Shown here in pieces: positions 10,314 through 19,317 of a DNA stretch of 37,581 bases. How positions within the stretch are numbered: position 1 is the first letter of the stretch; each line of letters opens with the position of its first letter. The stretch spans positions 1-37,581 of the forward strand of contig JBFLVQ010000015.1 in assembly GCA_040758525.1 (NCBI GenBank). Reading direction: 5' to 3'. This stretch comes from JBFLVQ01 sp040758525 (GTDB lineage Bacteria > Acidobacteriota > Blastocatellia > Chloracidobacteriales > JADJPF01). The notes below the pieces were generated by a model. The model had not been told where the DNA came from. It saw nothing but the letters and a program-made list of their open reading frames with translations, and made no database searches. Made by a program: the position numbers and the translations under genes.

Positions 10314-12146
10314 CTACCTTATGCTAGCTAGCTCCAGTGTTTTGCTAAGAAATCCACTACGACAAGCATGACGTTGAATCTTGCCGCTGGAGGTCTTTGG
10401 CAGACTGCCCTGCTTAAGAAAGACCATTGCATAAATCTGTAGATCGTGTTGTTCAACCAAAGCCTGGCGTATATCAGCTTGCACAATTTTAAGATCCAGT
10501 TCAGGGTGAGCACGTTGATAGTTTAGATCCAGTTCTGCAACCACCACCAAACGCTCTTCTGCATTGATGTCTACTGAGAAAGCGGCACAACATCCTAAGC
10601 GCAATGCTGGATGAGTCTGCTCAACAGTCTTTTCAATATCTTGTGGATAATGATTAAGACCATGAATAATAATCAGATCCTTGATACGACCAGTTACATA
10701 AAGCTCTCCTTGATAGAGAAAACCTAGATCCCCAGTACGCAGAAATGGGCCTTCACCAGTATCGGCAAGATAGGCGTGAAATGTCTCTTTGGTCTCTTGC
10801 GAACGTTGCCAATAACCTTGTGTAACGCTAGGACTCGCCAACCAGATCTCACCAACCTCATCGACCGCACATCTTTTCAAAGATTCAGGATCAACAATAG
10901 CTATCTTGGTATCGGTAATAGCCCGCCCACATGCTACCAGGGTACGAGCATCTGATTGGTTGGTATCAGCTACTACAACTTTATGTCTTTCCAGCGCCGC
11001 TGAGTGAAATTTATTGTAGAGAATCATCTGTCGATTAGTAACTATCAGGGTTGCTTCGGCCAGTCCATAGGCAGGAAAGAAGCTATTGGCATGAAAACCA
11101 ACCTGTGCAAATGTGGCGGTAAATCTCTCTAATGTCTCTGCTCTTATCGGTTCGGCGGCATTAAGGGCAATCTTCCAACTACTTAAATCGAGTGTAGCTC
11201 TCTGTTCAGGTTTAACTTTGCGTACACAAAGCTCATAGGCAAAGTTAGGACCGCCACTATGTGTAGCATGGTAATGAGAGATTGCTTGCAACCATCTTAC
11301 TGGCCGCTCAATAAAGGCTCGGCTTGGCATCAGCACGGTATGAAATCCTGTATATAATGGCTGTACGATTCCTTCTACCAATCCATGATCGTGAATATGA
11401 GGCACCCACATTACCAAGATACTATCAGCACAATACTGCATAGCCTGCTTGATACAACTAGAGTTGTGTAGCAAGTTAGCATGACTTACCATTACCCCTT
11501 TGGGTCTGGCGGTGGATCCAGAAGTGTACTGCAGTAATGCTAGGTCTTCACTTTTGACGGTAACCTCGTACCACTGCGCAGCTCTCTCTATGGCGATATC
11601 TTCACTGGCAAACCAACGTAGCGATTGTAAACCTTCTATCGATGCACAGATCTCATTAATCATAGCTAGCACTGGCGAGACGGTTAGCGCTACGGTTGGT
11701 TGTGCATCTTTAATGATTGACTGTAAGCGCGGTAGTGTGCGATTAAGCCGATTAGGCTCAGGCAATGGCGCCGTAACAGCAATCATCCCTGCATACAGAC
11801 AGCCGAAGAAAGCTGAGAGAACTTCTAGGCCAGCAGGATAGAGTAGCAGTACACGATCACCTTGCCGGGCCGCTTCTTGAAGTAGTGCCGCTACTGCCCT
11901 AGCTTGGCGATCTAGTTCTTGATAAGTTAATTGCCGCTTCTCAAATTCCCCATCAATGAGAAAAGTATAGGCCTGTTGCTCTGGTTGTCTGAGTGCTCGC
12001 TCACGCGCTAACTCAGCCAAGGTGGTAAATGGAAATTTAGTATTACCGCTAAAATCGTGATATTTCGCTATCATGATAAAGCTCTGTCCCGGTATGGCCC
12101 TAATAACTGCATGGTTTAAGCCATTCGATATTTTTCTGGTTTCCAT
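10314..12146 (-). CDS. Fatty-acyl-AMP ligase (FAAL) starting the assembly line
   Basis: A 610-aa member of the ANL adenylate-forming superfamily. The A3 core YTSGSTARPKG lies at about 207-217 (the usual Gly after SGST is Ala). GRIKDLIIIHGLNHYPQDIE at about 495-515 is a sequence typical of FAALs, and the A10 lysine motif PKTSSGK is near the C-terminus. Family knowledge: FAALs activate fatty acids as acyl-adenylates and hand them to an ACP rather than to CoA. The acceptor here is very likely the N-terminal ACP of the PKS that begins 3 bp downstream. The first ATG has no good SD; a second Met at residue 25 (position 12074), preceded by GGGACAG, is an alternative start that still leaves a full-length enzyme. 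It is the first gene of the FAAL-PKS-NRPS unit; its promoter should lie in 12147-12316. Confidence 0.94.
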   Translation of the reverse strand: METRKISNGLNHAVIRAIPGQSFIMIAKYHDFSGNTKFPFTTLAELARERALRQPEQQAYTFLIDGEFEKRQLTYQELDRQARAVAALLQEAARQGDRVLLLYPAGLEVLSAFFGCLYAGMIAVTAPLPEPNRLNRTLPRLQSIIKDAQPTVALTVSPVLAMINEICASIEGLQSLRWFASEDIAIERAAQWYEVTVKSEDLALLQYTSGSTARPKGVMVSHANLLHNSSCIKQAMQYCADSILVMWVPHIHDHGLVEGIVQPLYTGFHTVLMPSRAFIERPVRWLQAISHYHATHSGGPNFAYELCVRKVKPEQRATLDLSSWKIALNAAEPIRAETLERFTATFAQVGFHANSFFPAYGLAEATLIVTNRQMILYNKFHSAALERHKVVVADTNQSDARTLVACGRAITDTKIAIVDPESLKRCAVDEVGEIWLASPSVTQGYWQRSQETKETFHAYLADTGEGPFLRTGDLGFLYQGELYVTGRIKDLIIIHGLNHYPQDIEKTVEQTHPALRLGCCAAFSVDINAEERLVVVAELDLNYQRAHPELDLKIVQADIRQALVEQHDLQIYAMVFLKQGSLPKTSSGKIQRHACRSGFLSKTLELASIR

Positions 12147-12199
12147 TGAGGCGGTAAAGCAGGACTACAATCTCTTTCTATATACAATGCCATAAAACC

Positions 12200-12215
12200 A
12201 GCGGCCAAAGCCGCT
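12200..12215 (-). terminator. Possible rho-independent terminator after the Oar-like gene
   Basis: On the minus strand AGCGGC-TTTG-GCCGCT forms a six-base-pair GC-rich stem with a tetraloop, followed by GGTTTTAT. It lies about 100 bp beyond the stop of the receptor gene and about 55 bp before the FAAL start, so it could separate the two minus-strand transcripts. The T-tract is short, so this is only a candidate. Confidence 0.4.
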
Positions 12216-12263
12216 GCACCGCCCCCTTTGAAAGTCTATGGCCATATACGCGCCTCGAATGAA

Positions 12264-12295
12264 TTTCCGTACCCCTAGTAACAGGGGCACGGAAA
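12264..12295 (-). terminator. Long stem-loop downstream of the Oar-like gene
   Basis: On the minus strand, arms TTTCCGTGCCCCT and AGGGGTACGGAAA pair over 13 positions (one G-U) around a six-base loop. The hairpin starts about 20 bp after the receptor stop codon. There is no clear T-tract, so it may be an mRNA-stabilising 3' hairpin rather than a classic terminator; together with the hairpin at 12200-12215 it forms a double stem-loop. Confidence 0.5.
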
Positions 12296-12316
12296 CTATA
12301 AAGAACAGAGATGGTG

Positions 12317-15313
12317 TTAGAAAGTGACCCGCAAGCCGATCTGGCATTGTCTTGATGCGAAGGACTTACGGAAATTCTCCTTCGGCACAATAAACCGCCC
12401 ATCCTTCTGAGGCGGCAGGTTAAAGCGTCCCTGCACATCTGGTGGGAAGGTATCAACAATATTGCTGATATTGACCCGGTTGAAAAGATTGAAGACCTCA
12501 AAGAAACCTTGCACACGTACCCGCTCGTTAATTGGCACAGCACGAGTTACACGTAGATCGACGGTGGCAAATCCAGGTGTTTGACCAGCATTACGTCCAA
12601 TTCTCAATGGACGGTCACCTGGGGGAGCATCACCATTGCCATCAAGATCGACACCAGTAATAAGATTGTAAGGTCGCCCTGACTCTATTGTCATAATTGA
12701 GGAGACCTGAAAATCACGTAGTACCGGATTCTTTGTATAGCTAAGCTCCCATATGCCAGAAGCAACAAAACGGTGACGGACATCCTGTAACGAGAGACTA
12801 CGCTCTAGATCAGGTCGTAATGGATCTTGCGGTCTCTCTAGATCACTACGAATAGCATCAACCGCATTATCAATCGACTTGGACAAGGTATAGTGCGCCA
12901 GTAAACCAAACCGATTGCTAAGACGGCGATTAATCTGGAATGTTACGGCATGGTAGTAACTATCTGCAGCGGTCTGGAATTGAAAAATGGTGCCTCGTGT
13001 TGGATCGCTGCGCCCAAATAATGCGCTTAATAAAGGATTATTGGGAACAGGTCGAATCACTGGATTGATATTACGCGGAGCAGGTAATTTAATACCACGC
13101 ACATAGTTGTAACTTACTGAAACTTCCGTATTGTTATCGAGAAAATAGGCAAAGCCAAGGTTTGCTTGTTGTGCATAGCTATTACGCACCTTGGGCGCAT
13201 ACTGGAAGATTTCCGTCAACTGTGGCATTGTCCCTGGCGATACCTGATTCGACTCAGGAAATTTGAAACCCGGCTGAGTAAACGGCAAGATCGAGAAAGG
13301 GAATGGAAACTCAACCGTAGTAAAGCCCTGCTGATAATTTCTAAAGAAGATATCCAGAGCTGTTGGAGGCACACCAAAGAAGATTCCATAGCTAGCGCGC
13401 ACATTGAAGTTAGGCAATCGCCCAGGAGTGTAAGAAAGTGCTATACGCGGGCTTATATTGCCGTCGTTCTTAGGCATAAAGCGTAGACGGTTGAGATCAT
13501 AGCGTAATCCCAACTTCACCAGCAGGTTCTCGCGTAGCCTGATATCATCTTGGACAAAGAGCGAGAAGAATTTCGTGTTTGAATTATCGCCAGCACCGCC
13601 ATCTCCAAAGGCTTGTAGATAAAAAGCACTGATAGGTAGATCAGCAAGCGGTAATCCCGCTGGGAACCCTGGCACCATTGATGGCAATATGCCAGAAAAT
13701 AACCTGAGGAAGTTGCGTTGAGCCTCCGAACGTAGTGCTGGATCAAATGCTTCTGGTCCAGTAAAAGCGGGTAGCCCTGGTATACCGGATAGTTGTGCGA
13801 AATCTAAAGGCACAAAGAAGCCTAACCCGCCTTTAGTAAAATCGAGCCGTGTACCCTTGAAGTTAAGATAATTGAAATCGACGCCAAACTTAATCTGTTG
13901 TCGATCACGCGATATTGAAACATTGTTCACGATCTGATAGTCGCGATCAAAGGCCAATTGAGGCAGCACCTGATTGCGTCCAAAACTAACTCGGCCTTCC
14001 GGCGCAGTAACCGCAATAAGTGGCAGATTTGAGGTCGGCCCAGCACTCTGCTGACGACGACTGTAGATAAAGCGAGTCTCATTAACCAGCTTGAGCGCAG
14101 TATTGACATAAATATTGCTAACCGCAAAAGCATTATCCTGTAGTCGCAGAATACCGCCGGTGGTTTCGCTAACAAGGCCGCCATTGAAATCTCCAAAGGT
14201 TTCAAATGCGCCATCATAAGTGAAGCCGCCATTGTAGCGTAAGGCTAGCCGGTTACTGGGATTAAGTTGCGCCTCTATACGTGCCAGTACCGTACTGGTA
14301 CCAACCGCAAAGGGGCGTGCGCCATTGTTTACGTCATATCCTAAGCGACGCGCCGAAGCCACCAGCATATCGCTAATTGTAACAATGGTATTCTGCTTAA
14401 CCGAGAGCCGTTCAAAAGAGGTAAAGAAGAAGGCTTTGTCCTGCTTGATTGGGCCACTTAAGGTTGCACCTGCTTGATATTGTTTAAAATCTGGTTCAAA
14501 CGGCACAAAAGCATCGCGTGCGCTAGTCTCATCATTACGCACGAAGCCAAATAGATCGCCATGGAAGATATTGCCGCCTCCTTTAGTGACAATATTGATA
14601 ATGCCACCAATAGCACGGCCAAACTCTGCTGAATAGTTATCTGAGACGATCTGAAACTCCTGTACAGCATCTTGACTGAAGGTAGTACGTACTCCTCCAG
14701 TAGCTGTGGAGTTGTTATTAAATCCATCAATAGTGATATTATTGAAGCGTGCAGACTGACCATTGACGGATAGACCTGAGGTAGCGGTGGTACCGTTATT
14801 GGGTAGACGATCAATCGTAACACGCGCTGCCGTAAGGGAAAAATCGAGAAAATTGCGCCGATTAATGGGTAGATTATCAATACGTATAGTATCGATATTG
14901 GTACTACTCTGTGTCTTGTTTGGATCGACAACAGGGCTGGCGATAACTTCTACAATCTCTGTCGAGACCCCTGTCTCAAGCAAGACATTGACACGGGTAG
15001 TTGTGCCTAACTCAAGATCGGCACGTGTAGAGACTTTTTTGAACCCTTCGGCATTGATTATTACTTCATAACTGCCCGGCAGTAAATCAATAACTGAGTA
15101 GTTCCCTGCCTCATTTGTCAGAGCCTCACGTGTTACATTGGTACTGATATCTTTAACTGTTATTATGGCACCGCCAATAACAGCGCCCTGACCGTCCGTA
15201 ACTGTTCCTGTCAATCTTGCACTCGTTGCGCCCGATTGTGCATAGCTAGAGGAGAGACTAGTGAAAATGGAAATCCCAATTGCTAGCACAAAAATAAAAA
15301 TTTTGCTGCGCAT
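12317..15313 (-). CDS. Oar-like TonB-dependent receptor with carboxypeptidase-regulatory domain
   Basis: A 998-aa outer-membrane protein. Residues 1-25 are a signal peptide ending in SYAQ. Residues about 30-115 form a carboxypeptidase-regulatory-like beta-sandwich (TGTVTDGQGAVIGGA, GNYSVIDLLPGSYEV). A plug domain follows (about 120-245, FNNITIDGFNNNS, EFGRAIGGIINIVTKGG). The rest is a long beta-barrel ending in the terminal aromatic expected by the BAM machinery (GLRVTF). This layout is typical of the very large Oar/TonB-receptor families of Acidobacteria. The substrate cannot be told from sequence. It sits upstream of the FAAL-PKS-NRPS unit on the same strand but is separated from it by hairpins, so a role in uptake of the NRPS product is only a guess. 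A strong SD (AAAGGGGG, about 7 bp before the ATG) fixes the start. Confidence 0.92.
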   Translation of the reverse strand: MRSKIFIFVLAIGISIFTSLSSSYAQSGATSARLTGTVTDGQGAVIGGAIITVKDISTNVTREALTNEAGNYSVIDLLPGSYEVIINAEGFKKVSTRADLELGTTTRVNVLLETGVSTEIVEVIASPVVDPNKTQSSTNIDTIRIDNLPINRRNFLDFSLTAARVTIDRLPNNGTTATSGLSVNGQSARFNNITIDGFNNNSTATGGVRTTFSQDAVQEFQIVSDNYSAEFGRAIGGIINIVTKGGGNIFHGDLFGFVRNDETSARDAFVPFEPDFKQYQAGATLSGPIKQDKAFFFTSFERLSVKQNTIVTISDMLVASARRLGYDVNNGARPFAVGTSTVLARIEAQLNPSNRLALRYNGGFTYDGAFETFGDFNGGLVSETTGGILRLQDNAFAVSNIYVNTALKLVNETRFIYSRRQQSAGPTSNLPLIAVTAPEGRVSFGRNQVLPQLAFDRDYQIVNNVSISRDRQQIKFGVDFNYLNFKGTRLDFTKGGLGFFVPLDFAQLSGIPGLPAFTGPEAFDPALRSEAQRNFLRLFSGILPSMVPGFPAGLPLADLPISAFYLQAFGDGGAGDNSNTKFFSLFVQDDIRLRENLLVKLGLRYDLNRLRFMPKNDGNISPRIALSYTPGRLPNFNVRASYGIFFGVPPTALDIFFRNYQQGFTTVEFPFPFSILPFTQPGFKFPESNQVSPGTMPQLTEIFQYAPKVRNSYAQQANLGFAYFLDNNTEVSVSYNYVRGIKLPAPRNINPVIRPVPNNPLLSALFGRSDPTRGTIFQFQTAADSYYHAVTFQINRRLSNRFGLLAHYTLSKSIDNAVDAIRSDLERPQDPLRPDLERSLSLQDVRHRFVASGIWELSYTKNPVLRDFQVSSIMTIESGRPYNLITGVDLDGNGDAPPGDRPLRIGRNAGQTPGFATVDLRVTRAVPINERVRVQGFFEVFNLFNRVNISNIVDTFPPDVQGRFNLPPQKDGRFIVPKENFRKSFASRQCQIGLRVTF

Positions 15314-15477
15314 TAGTTTTCCCCCTTTCGAATAATAGTCGTTAAGATTTTTTCTTTACTAGCTTCTTAATAATCCCAACTGACTACAAGAATTATCGAG
15401 AAGACATTAAAGCCTGACCGCTCTTTCGACACTGGTTGCGGTCTCTATGGCATTGTATTGATGTGGATTTTTCATTT

Positions 15478-15510
15478 GTGCGCCGCCAAGACTTGCCAAT
15501 GGCAGCGCAC
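15478..15510 (-). terminator. Stem-loop after the SnoaL-like gene
   Basis: Arms GTGCGCCGCCA (15478-15488) and TGGCAGCGCAC (15500-15510) pair over 11 positions with one mismatch around an 11-base loop. On the minus strand it is followed by AAATGAAAAATCC and lies about 57 bp past the stop of the SnoaL-like gene. It is a likely 3' end for that transcript. The rest of 15314-15566 shows only the upstream region of the Oar-like gene. Confidence 0.45.
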
Positions 15511-15566
15511 CTTTGTGTTCTGTAAGTGATTGCTGACCATCGTCAGCTTGAATCCAACTTAGCCAG

Positions 15567-16229
15567 CTATCTTACCGGTGGCTCCTTGATAACACCTAAC
15601 TGTTGCAACAATCCCATAATATCGACTTGATCCCAAGCCTCTAGTGTCTTTCCATCAGCAAATCGATTAATACTGATGCCGGTAAGCACTACCACCTTAT
15701 TAGTGGGTGCAATACCATAAAAATCGCCCTTATGAGTACCGTGCATCCTCCACATCGTTGCTACCATATCCCCTTCGGCAATACGTTTTTCAACTACATA
15801 CTGCAAATCTGGGAAGGCGCCGCGAAAATATTTGATAAGCCCTTTAACTCCTTCAGGGCCAAGAATAGGTTTTCGCCCTGCGGGCTGATGGGCAACAAAA
15901 TCAAGGTCAAATACGGCATCAACCGCACCAAGATTTGACTTATTCCAACTCTCATCAAAGTGATACTGCATTAAGGTCTTATTCTGTTCTTGAATTTCAC
16001 CGATCTGTCCTATCTCTCCTATTTGCGCATTCTGTGCGGACGCTTTTTCTATTGATAATGGTATTCCTACTACTCCTGCAGTAAGTGTACCCAACGTAGC
16101 CCCACCAACTTTACTAACAAACTCACGCCTACTCGCTACTAAGGTAGACTTGGACTCTTCTTCTAGCTCTCGCTTCGCTAGATTTTTGACATCTTCTTGC
16201 TGTTGGTTTACATTCTCTTTCTCATCCAT
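15567..16229 (-). CDS. Tat-exported SnoaL-like (ester cyclase family) protein
   Basis: The N-terminus has a charged leader, then a twin-arginine motif (SRREFVSKVGG) and a hydrophobic stretch ending in KASAQ, so the protein is probably folded in the cytoplasm and exported by Tat. The mature part (about 130 residues; HFDESWNKSNLGAVDAVFD, FVAHQP, GPEGVKGLIKYFRGAFPDLQ, RMHGTHKGDFYGIAPTN) matches the NTF2-like SnoaL/ester-cyclase family found in polyketide-tailoring and many uncharacterised proteins. Two ATGs lie six bases apart; AGGAGG sits only 2 nt before the first (16235) but 8 nt before the second (16229), so I chose the second (220 aa). Substrate unknown. It stands alone and is divergent from the MFS gene. 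Confidence 0.82.
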   Translation of the reverse strand: MDEKENVNQQQEDVKNLAKRELEEESKSTLVASRREFVSKVGGATLGTLTAGVVGIPLSIEKASAQNAQIGEIGQIGEIQEQNKTLMQYHFDESWNKSNLGAVDAVFDLDFVAHQPAGRKPILGPEGVKGLIKYFRGAFPDLQYVVEKRIAEGDMVATMWRMHGTHKGDFYGIAPTNKVVVLTGISINRFADGKTLEAWDQVDIMGLLQQLGVIKEPPVR

Positions 16230-16601
16230 TTTCATTTCCTCCTATAAAAGTTAGCGGATAGCAATGCCCTGTCTGCAAATTACTGTTAACCAAATTTGAT
16301 ACTGAAGATTTGCAGTTCCTAGCGGGCAGTTGTAGTCATTCACTAGAAAGAGGTTTCTGTTCCTTAAACCCTGGCAGTATTTTATTTACCTAAGTTAAGT
16401 ATTAGTACGAAATAAGTTATTCTTACGAAATAATAACGGAAACTACTTAGATTTGTATTATAACACCATTAGGTGAAAAAAATACTAAACTCTTTTCTAG
16501 AAAATTAATTGTCAGGCTAGAGAGGTAGATGTTTTGACAGCAGGATAGGCTTCTACTAGGATAAACGTTTTACCACAGACAACTATCTAGGGAGTGCGAG
16601 C
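16230..16601. promoter_or_regulatory. Divergent intergenic region with sigma70-like promoter for the MFS gene
   Basis: This 372-bp gap separates the minus-strand SnoaL-like gene from the plus-strand MFS gene. Reading plus, TTGACA (16534-16539), a 17-bp spacer and TAGGAT (16557-16562) form a plausible sigma70 promoter about 40 bp before the GTG start. An AT-rich stretch (about 16384-16505) could hold the promoter of the SnoaL-like gene or a regulator-binding site. I see no gene or RNA in it. Confidence 0.55.
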
Positions 16602-17822
16602 GTGCGCGAAGCAGCAGAGCAGCGCTGGCCGCTGATAATTATCTTTTTAACCGTCTTTATCGACCTGATCGGATTTGGCATCGTCTTTCCTATTATCTCT
16701 TACTATGCTGAGAGTAACCAGATGACGGGCACTCAGATAGGGATCTTTCTAGGCGCCTATTCACTAATGCAATTTATCTTTGCGCCCGTGCTAGGGCGTT
16801 GGTCTGATCGTATTGGACGACGGCCAGTACTGATCCTTTCGCTCTTTGGCACAGGGATCTCTTATCTAATGCTTGGTTTTGCCGCCAGTTTCTGGTTCTT
16901 TTTGCTATCGCGTACACTGGATGGAATCTCCGGCAGTAGTGTATCAGTGGCACAGGCTTACATAGCCGATATTACTGAACCACATAATCGCACTAAGCGA
17001 CTGGGCGCGGTGATCGGTTCAGCCTATGGGTTAGGTTTTGCATTAGGACCAGCGCTGGGTGCGTTACTACTCAATTTTGGCAATCCTTCCCTGCCCTACT
17101 TTGTCGCTGGCGCAATTGCCATTGCCAATGCGATTGCTGCTATTATCCTGCTGCCAGAATCGCTCACGATACGTAGGGCGGAGCATCGTATAGGCTTTCG
17201 TACCTTCTCATTACGTTACCTAACAGATCAGTTGCTCAGTCCTGTACTTGGTACGCTATTCATTGTCTATGCAGTAATGATCCTTGCCTTTGCCAGTATG
17301 GAAGCGACTTTTTCCTTGCTTGCTAAGCATCTCTTTCATATTTCCGGGACTGATATTTACTGGATCTTCTTCTATTTAGGTATTGTGATGACACTTGTGC
17401 AAGGAGGTCTAATCCGCCCTCTAGCAAAAACCCTGGGGGAAACCAAGATGATCGTGTTAGGCAATGCGATTATGGCAATAAGCCTCTTTTTAATCCCCCA
17501 GCAACAGACACTCTGGTGGGCTTATCTAACAATGGGTGTACTTGCGCTTGGCAACGGACTATGTAGTCCTTGCCTGATGAGCCTTATCTCACAACGTAGC
17601 AGCGCTACAGAGCAGGGCGAAAAGCTGGGTGCAGCACAGTCGCTAGCAAGTCTATCACGATTTCTTGGACCACTTTTTGGTGGCATCGCCTTCCATCGTA
17701 TCTCGCCTGCTTCACCATATCTTATTGCTGCTGCAGTTATGGGATTAGTACTACTGATCAGTCTGCAGTTGCTACGTAGCGAATCGCGCAGTACCGCTAC
17801 CAGTGCCGAATCAGCTCGTTAA
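16602..17822 (+). CDS. MFS transporter, DHA1/TetA-like drug:H+ antiporter family
   Basis: A 406-aa inner-membrane protein with about 12 predicted transmembrane helices. The loop 2-3 signature is GRWSDRIGRRPVL; the antiporter motif C is seen in GSAYGLGFALGPALGA in helix 5; D20 in the first helix (FIDLIGFGIVFP) is as in TetA-type exporters. Family members expel drugs or metabolites by proton antiport. The GTG start is supported by AGGGAG (16589-16594), 7 bp upstream. It could export the product of the nearby assembly line, but a divergent gene and 4 kb separate them, so the link is weak. Its stop overlaps the stop of the convergent TMEM14-like gene. Confidence 0.9.
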   Translation: MREAAEQRWPLIIIFLTVFIDLIGFGIVFPIISYYAESNQMTGTQIGIFLGAYSLMQFIFAPVLGRWSDRIGRRPVLILSLFGTGISYLMLGFAASFWFFLLSRTLDGISGSSVSVAQAYIADITEPHNRTKRLGAVIGSAYGLGFALGPALGALLLNFGNPSLPYFVAGAIAIANAIAAIILLPESLTIRRAEHRIGFRTFSLRYLTDQLLSPVLGTLFIVYAVMILAFASMEATFSLLAKHLFHISGTDIYWIFFYLGIVMTLVQGGLIRPLAKTLGETKMIVLGNAIMAISLFLIPQQQTLWWAYLTMGVLALGNGLCSPCLMSLISQRSSATEQGEKLGAAQSLASLSRFLGPLFGGIAFHRISPASPYLIAAAVMGLVLLISLQLLRSESRSTATSAESAR

Positions 17823-18136
17823 GGCCAAAACAGGCGTAGTAGTAATACTGCTGTCATTAACACACTCAGTAGTAGCATTAAGCCTGCAGGCATAAACGCC
17901 TGCTTTGCCGCAAAGCGTTTGCCAAACAGAATGGCAAGTGCAACAGCAACTAAGAGCGCTAGATAAGTGCCGGTAGGCAAATAATCCAACATCAGCCAGC
18001 CGCTCAAGATTAGCACTGCACCAGAGACGCCACCAGCAATTAATGAGGCTTTACTGCTAGCCTGCAGGTAACCGATCAAGCCACCCAAAATAACCAATAT
18101 GCCATAGATAATTACTGCATAAGCCGTAATATTCAT
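17819..18136 (-). CDS. Small TMEM14-family membrane protein
   Basis: A 105-aa protein with four hydrophobic helices rich in small residues (YGILVILGGLIGYLQASSKASLIAGGVSG, YLPTGTYLALLVAVALAILFGKRF, FMPAGLMLLLSVLMTAVLLL). The GxxGYxxAxSxASLIxG pattern is that of the TMEM14/UPF0136 family; plant plastid members (FAX proteins) are linked to fatty-acid export, and bacterial members are common in cyanobacteria and uncharacterised. It converges on the MFS gene (4 bp overlap) and diverges from bchI, sharing the 113-bp region 18137-18249. Confidence 0.8.
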   Translation of the reverse strand: MNITAYAVIIYGILVILGGLIGYLQASSKASLIAGGVSGAVLILSGWLMLDYLPTGTYLALLVAVALAILFGKRFAAKQAFMPAGLMLLLSVLMTAVLLLRLFWP

Positions 18137-18153
18137 AGTCCCTAGCCTACAAT

Positions 18154-18201
18154 AATTGTCCTGCTAATTACCATCTGGGAGCGCAAGTCCCAGCGACAAT
18201 T
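18154..18201. promoter_or_regulatory. Nested inverted repeats upstream of bchI
   Basis: An outer pair AATTGTC (18154-18160) / GACAATT (18195-18201) encloses an inner hairpin CTGGGA (18175-18180) / TCCCAG (18188-18193) with a seven-base loop. It lies in the divergent gap between the TMEM14-like gene and bchI. It could be a regulator-binding site for the chelatase operon or a structured leader; the right outer arm overlaps the putative -35 box of bchI. Confidence 0.45.
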
Positions 18202-18229
18202 GACGATGCCTGGCAGGTTTGGCTAAAGT
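18200..18229 (+). promoter_or_regulatory. Candidate sigma70-like promoter for the bchI-bchD-bchH operon
   Basis: TTGACG (18200-18205), an 18-bp spacer and TAAAGT (18224-18229) resemble -35 and -10 boxes and lie just upstream of the bchI ATG at 18250. That spacing gives a very short leader, in which GGGG (18238-18241) is the likely SD. The match is modest. Confidence 0.35.
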
Positions 18230-18249
18230 TAGCAGTTTGGGGTAAAAGC

Positions 18250-19317
18250 ATGAGTGTTTCGTCTAATCAGAACTATCCTTTCACAGCTATTGTTGGTCAG
18301 GATGAGATGAAGCTTTCGCTCATCCTTAATGTTATTGATCCAGCCATTGGTGGTGTGATGATTATGGGCCACCGTGGTACAGGCAAATCGACTGCTGTGC
18401 GTGCGCTGGCCGCACTACTACCACCTATTTCCAAAGTAAAAGATTGTCTATATAGCTGTGACCCAGTTGATCCACACTGGTTTTGTGATGATTGCCAAGC
18501 AAGAGCAGAGAAGAGCAAACTAACGCGTATACGTGGTCCTGTACCAGTGGTTGATCTACCCTTGGGTGCGACGGAAGATCGTGTCTGCGGCACGCTTGAT
18601 ATCGAGCAAGCCCTTACCTATGGCATAAAAGCCTTTCAGCCAGGGCTGCTAGCTCGCGCTAATCGTGGCTTTCTCTACATAGATGAAGTCAATCTACTTG
18701 AAGATCATCTTGTCGATCTGCTGCTAGATACCGCTGCCAGCGGGCGCAATGTAGTTGAGCGTGAAGGTATCAGTATTAGTCATCCAGCGCGTTTTGTACT
18801 AGTAGGTTCAGGTAACCCTGAAGAAGGAGATCTACGCCCACAACTGTTAGATCGCTTCGGTTTTCATGCCCAAATTACCACTATCAATGATTTAGACCTA
18901 CGTGTGCGTATTGTTGAGCTAAGAGAAGAGTTTGAACGTGATCCAATCAACTTCTGTGCAGCATTCGAATCACAACAGGCACGCTTGCGGCAGCGTATTG
19001 TGCGAGCAAGGCGGCTAATTGAAAAAGTCTCGCTGCCTCGCCCATTATTGCGTAGAGTTGCTGAACTCTGCCTAGCACTCAAGATTGAAGGCCATCGCGG
19101 TGAACTCACTATTGCCCGTGCTGCACGTGCGCGGGCTGCTTTTGAAGGACGTGGTGAGATTGCTAGCTCCGATATTCATCAGGTTGCCCTGATGTCATTA
19201 CGCCACCGCTTACGCAAAGATCCCCTTGAATCGATCGATTCCGGCTTGCGTATTGAGCAGGCGCTTAGCAAAATCTTTCCTATACCGCCACAACCAACTT
19301 TGCTGGTCGCGCAATGA
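18250..19317 (+). CDS. bchI: Magnesium chelatase ATPase subunit I (BchI)
   Basis: A 355-aa AAA+ ATPase of normal family length. It has Walker A GHRGTGKST (Lys46), Walker B YIDEVN (Asp145, Glu146) and the Cys cluster CxxxC...CxxC at residues 66-82 (CLYSC, FCDDC) seen in photosynthetic BchI/ChlI. GSGNPEEGDLRPQLLDRFG supplies the sensor and arginine-finger region. With BchD it forms the hexameric motor that drives ATP-dependent insertion of Mg2+ into protoporphyrin IX by BchH, the first committed step of bacteriochlorophyll synthesis, in the cytoplasm. Its stop overlaps the bchD start by 4 bp (ATGA), so translation is coupled. Confidence 0.96.
   Translation: MSVSSNQNYPFTAIVGQDEMKLSLILNVIDPAIGGVMIMGHRGTGKSTAVRALAALLPPISKVKDCLYSCDPVDPHWFCDDCQARAEKSKLTRIRGPVPVVDLPLGATEDRVCGTLDIEQALTYGIKAFQPGLLARANRGFLYIDEVNLLEDHLVDLLLDTAASGRNVVEREGISISHPARFVLVGSGNPEEGDLRPQLLDRFGFHAQITTINDLDLRVRIVELREEFERDPINFCAAFESQQARLRQRIVRARRLIEKVSLPRPLLRRVAELCLALKIEGHRGELTIARAARARAAFEGRGEIASSDIHQVALMSLRHRLRKDPLESIDSGLRIEQALSKIFPIPPQPTLLVAQ

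Noticed and set aside
12178..12543. 121-aa minus-strand ORF across the end of the Oar-like gene
   Set aside because: Mostly a frame shadow of the receptor's last barrel strands, running through two hairpins; no domain.
14458..14931. 157-aa ORF inside the Oar-like receptor gene
   Set aside because: It lies on the same strand in another frame within a well-supported 998-aa gene and shows no domain.
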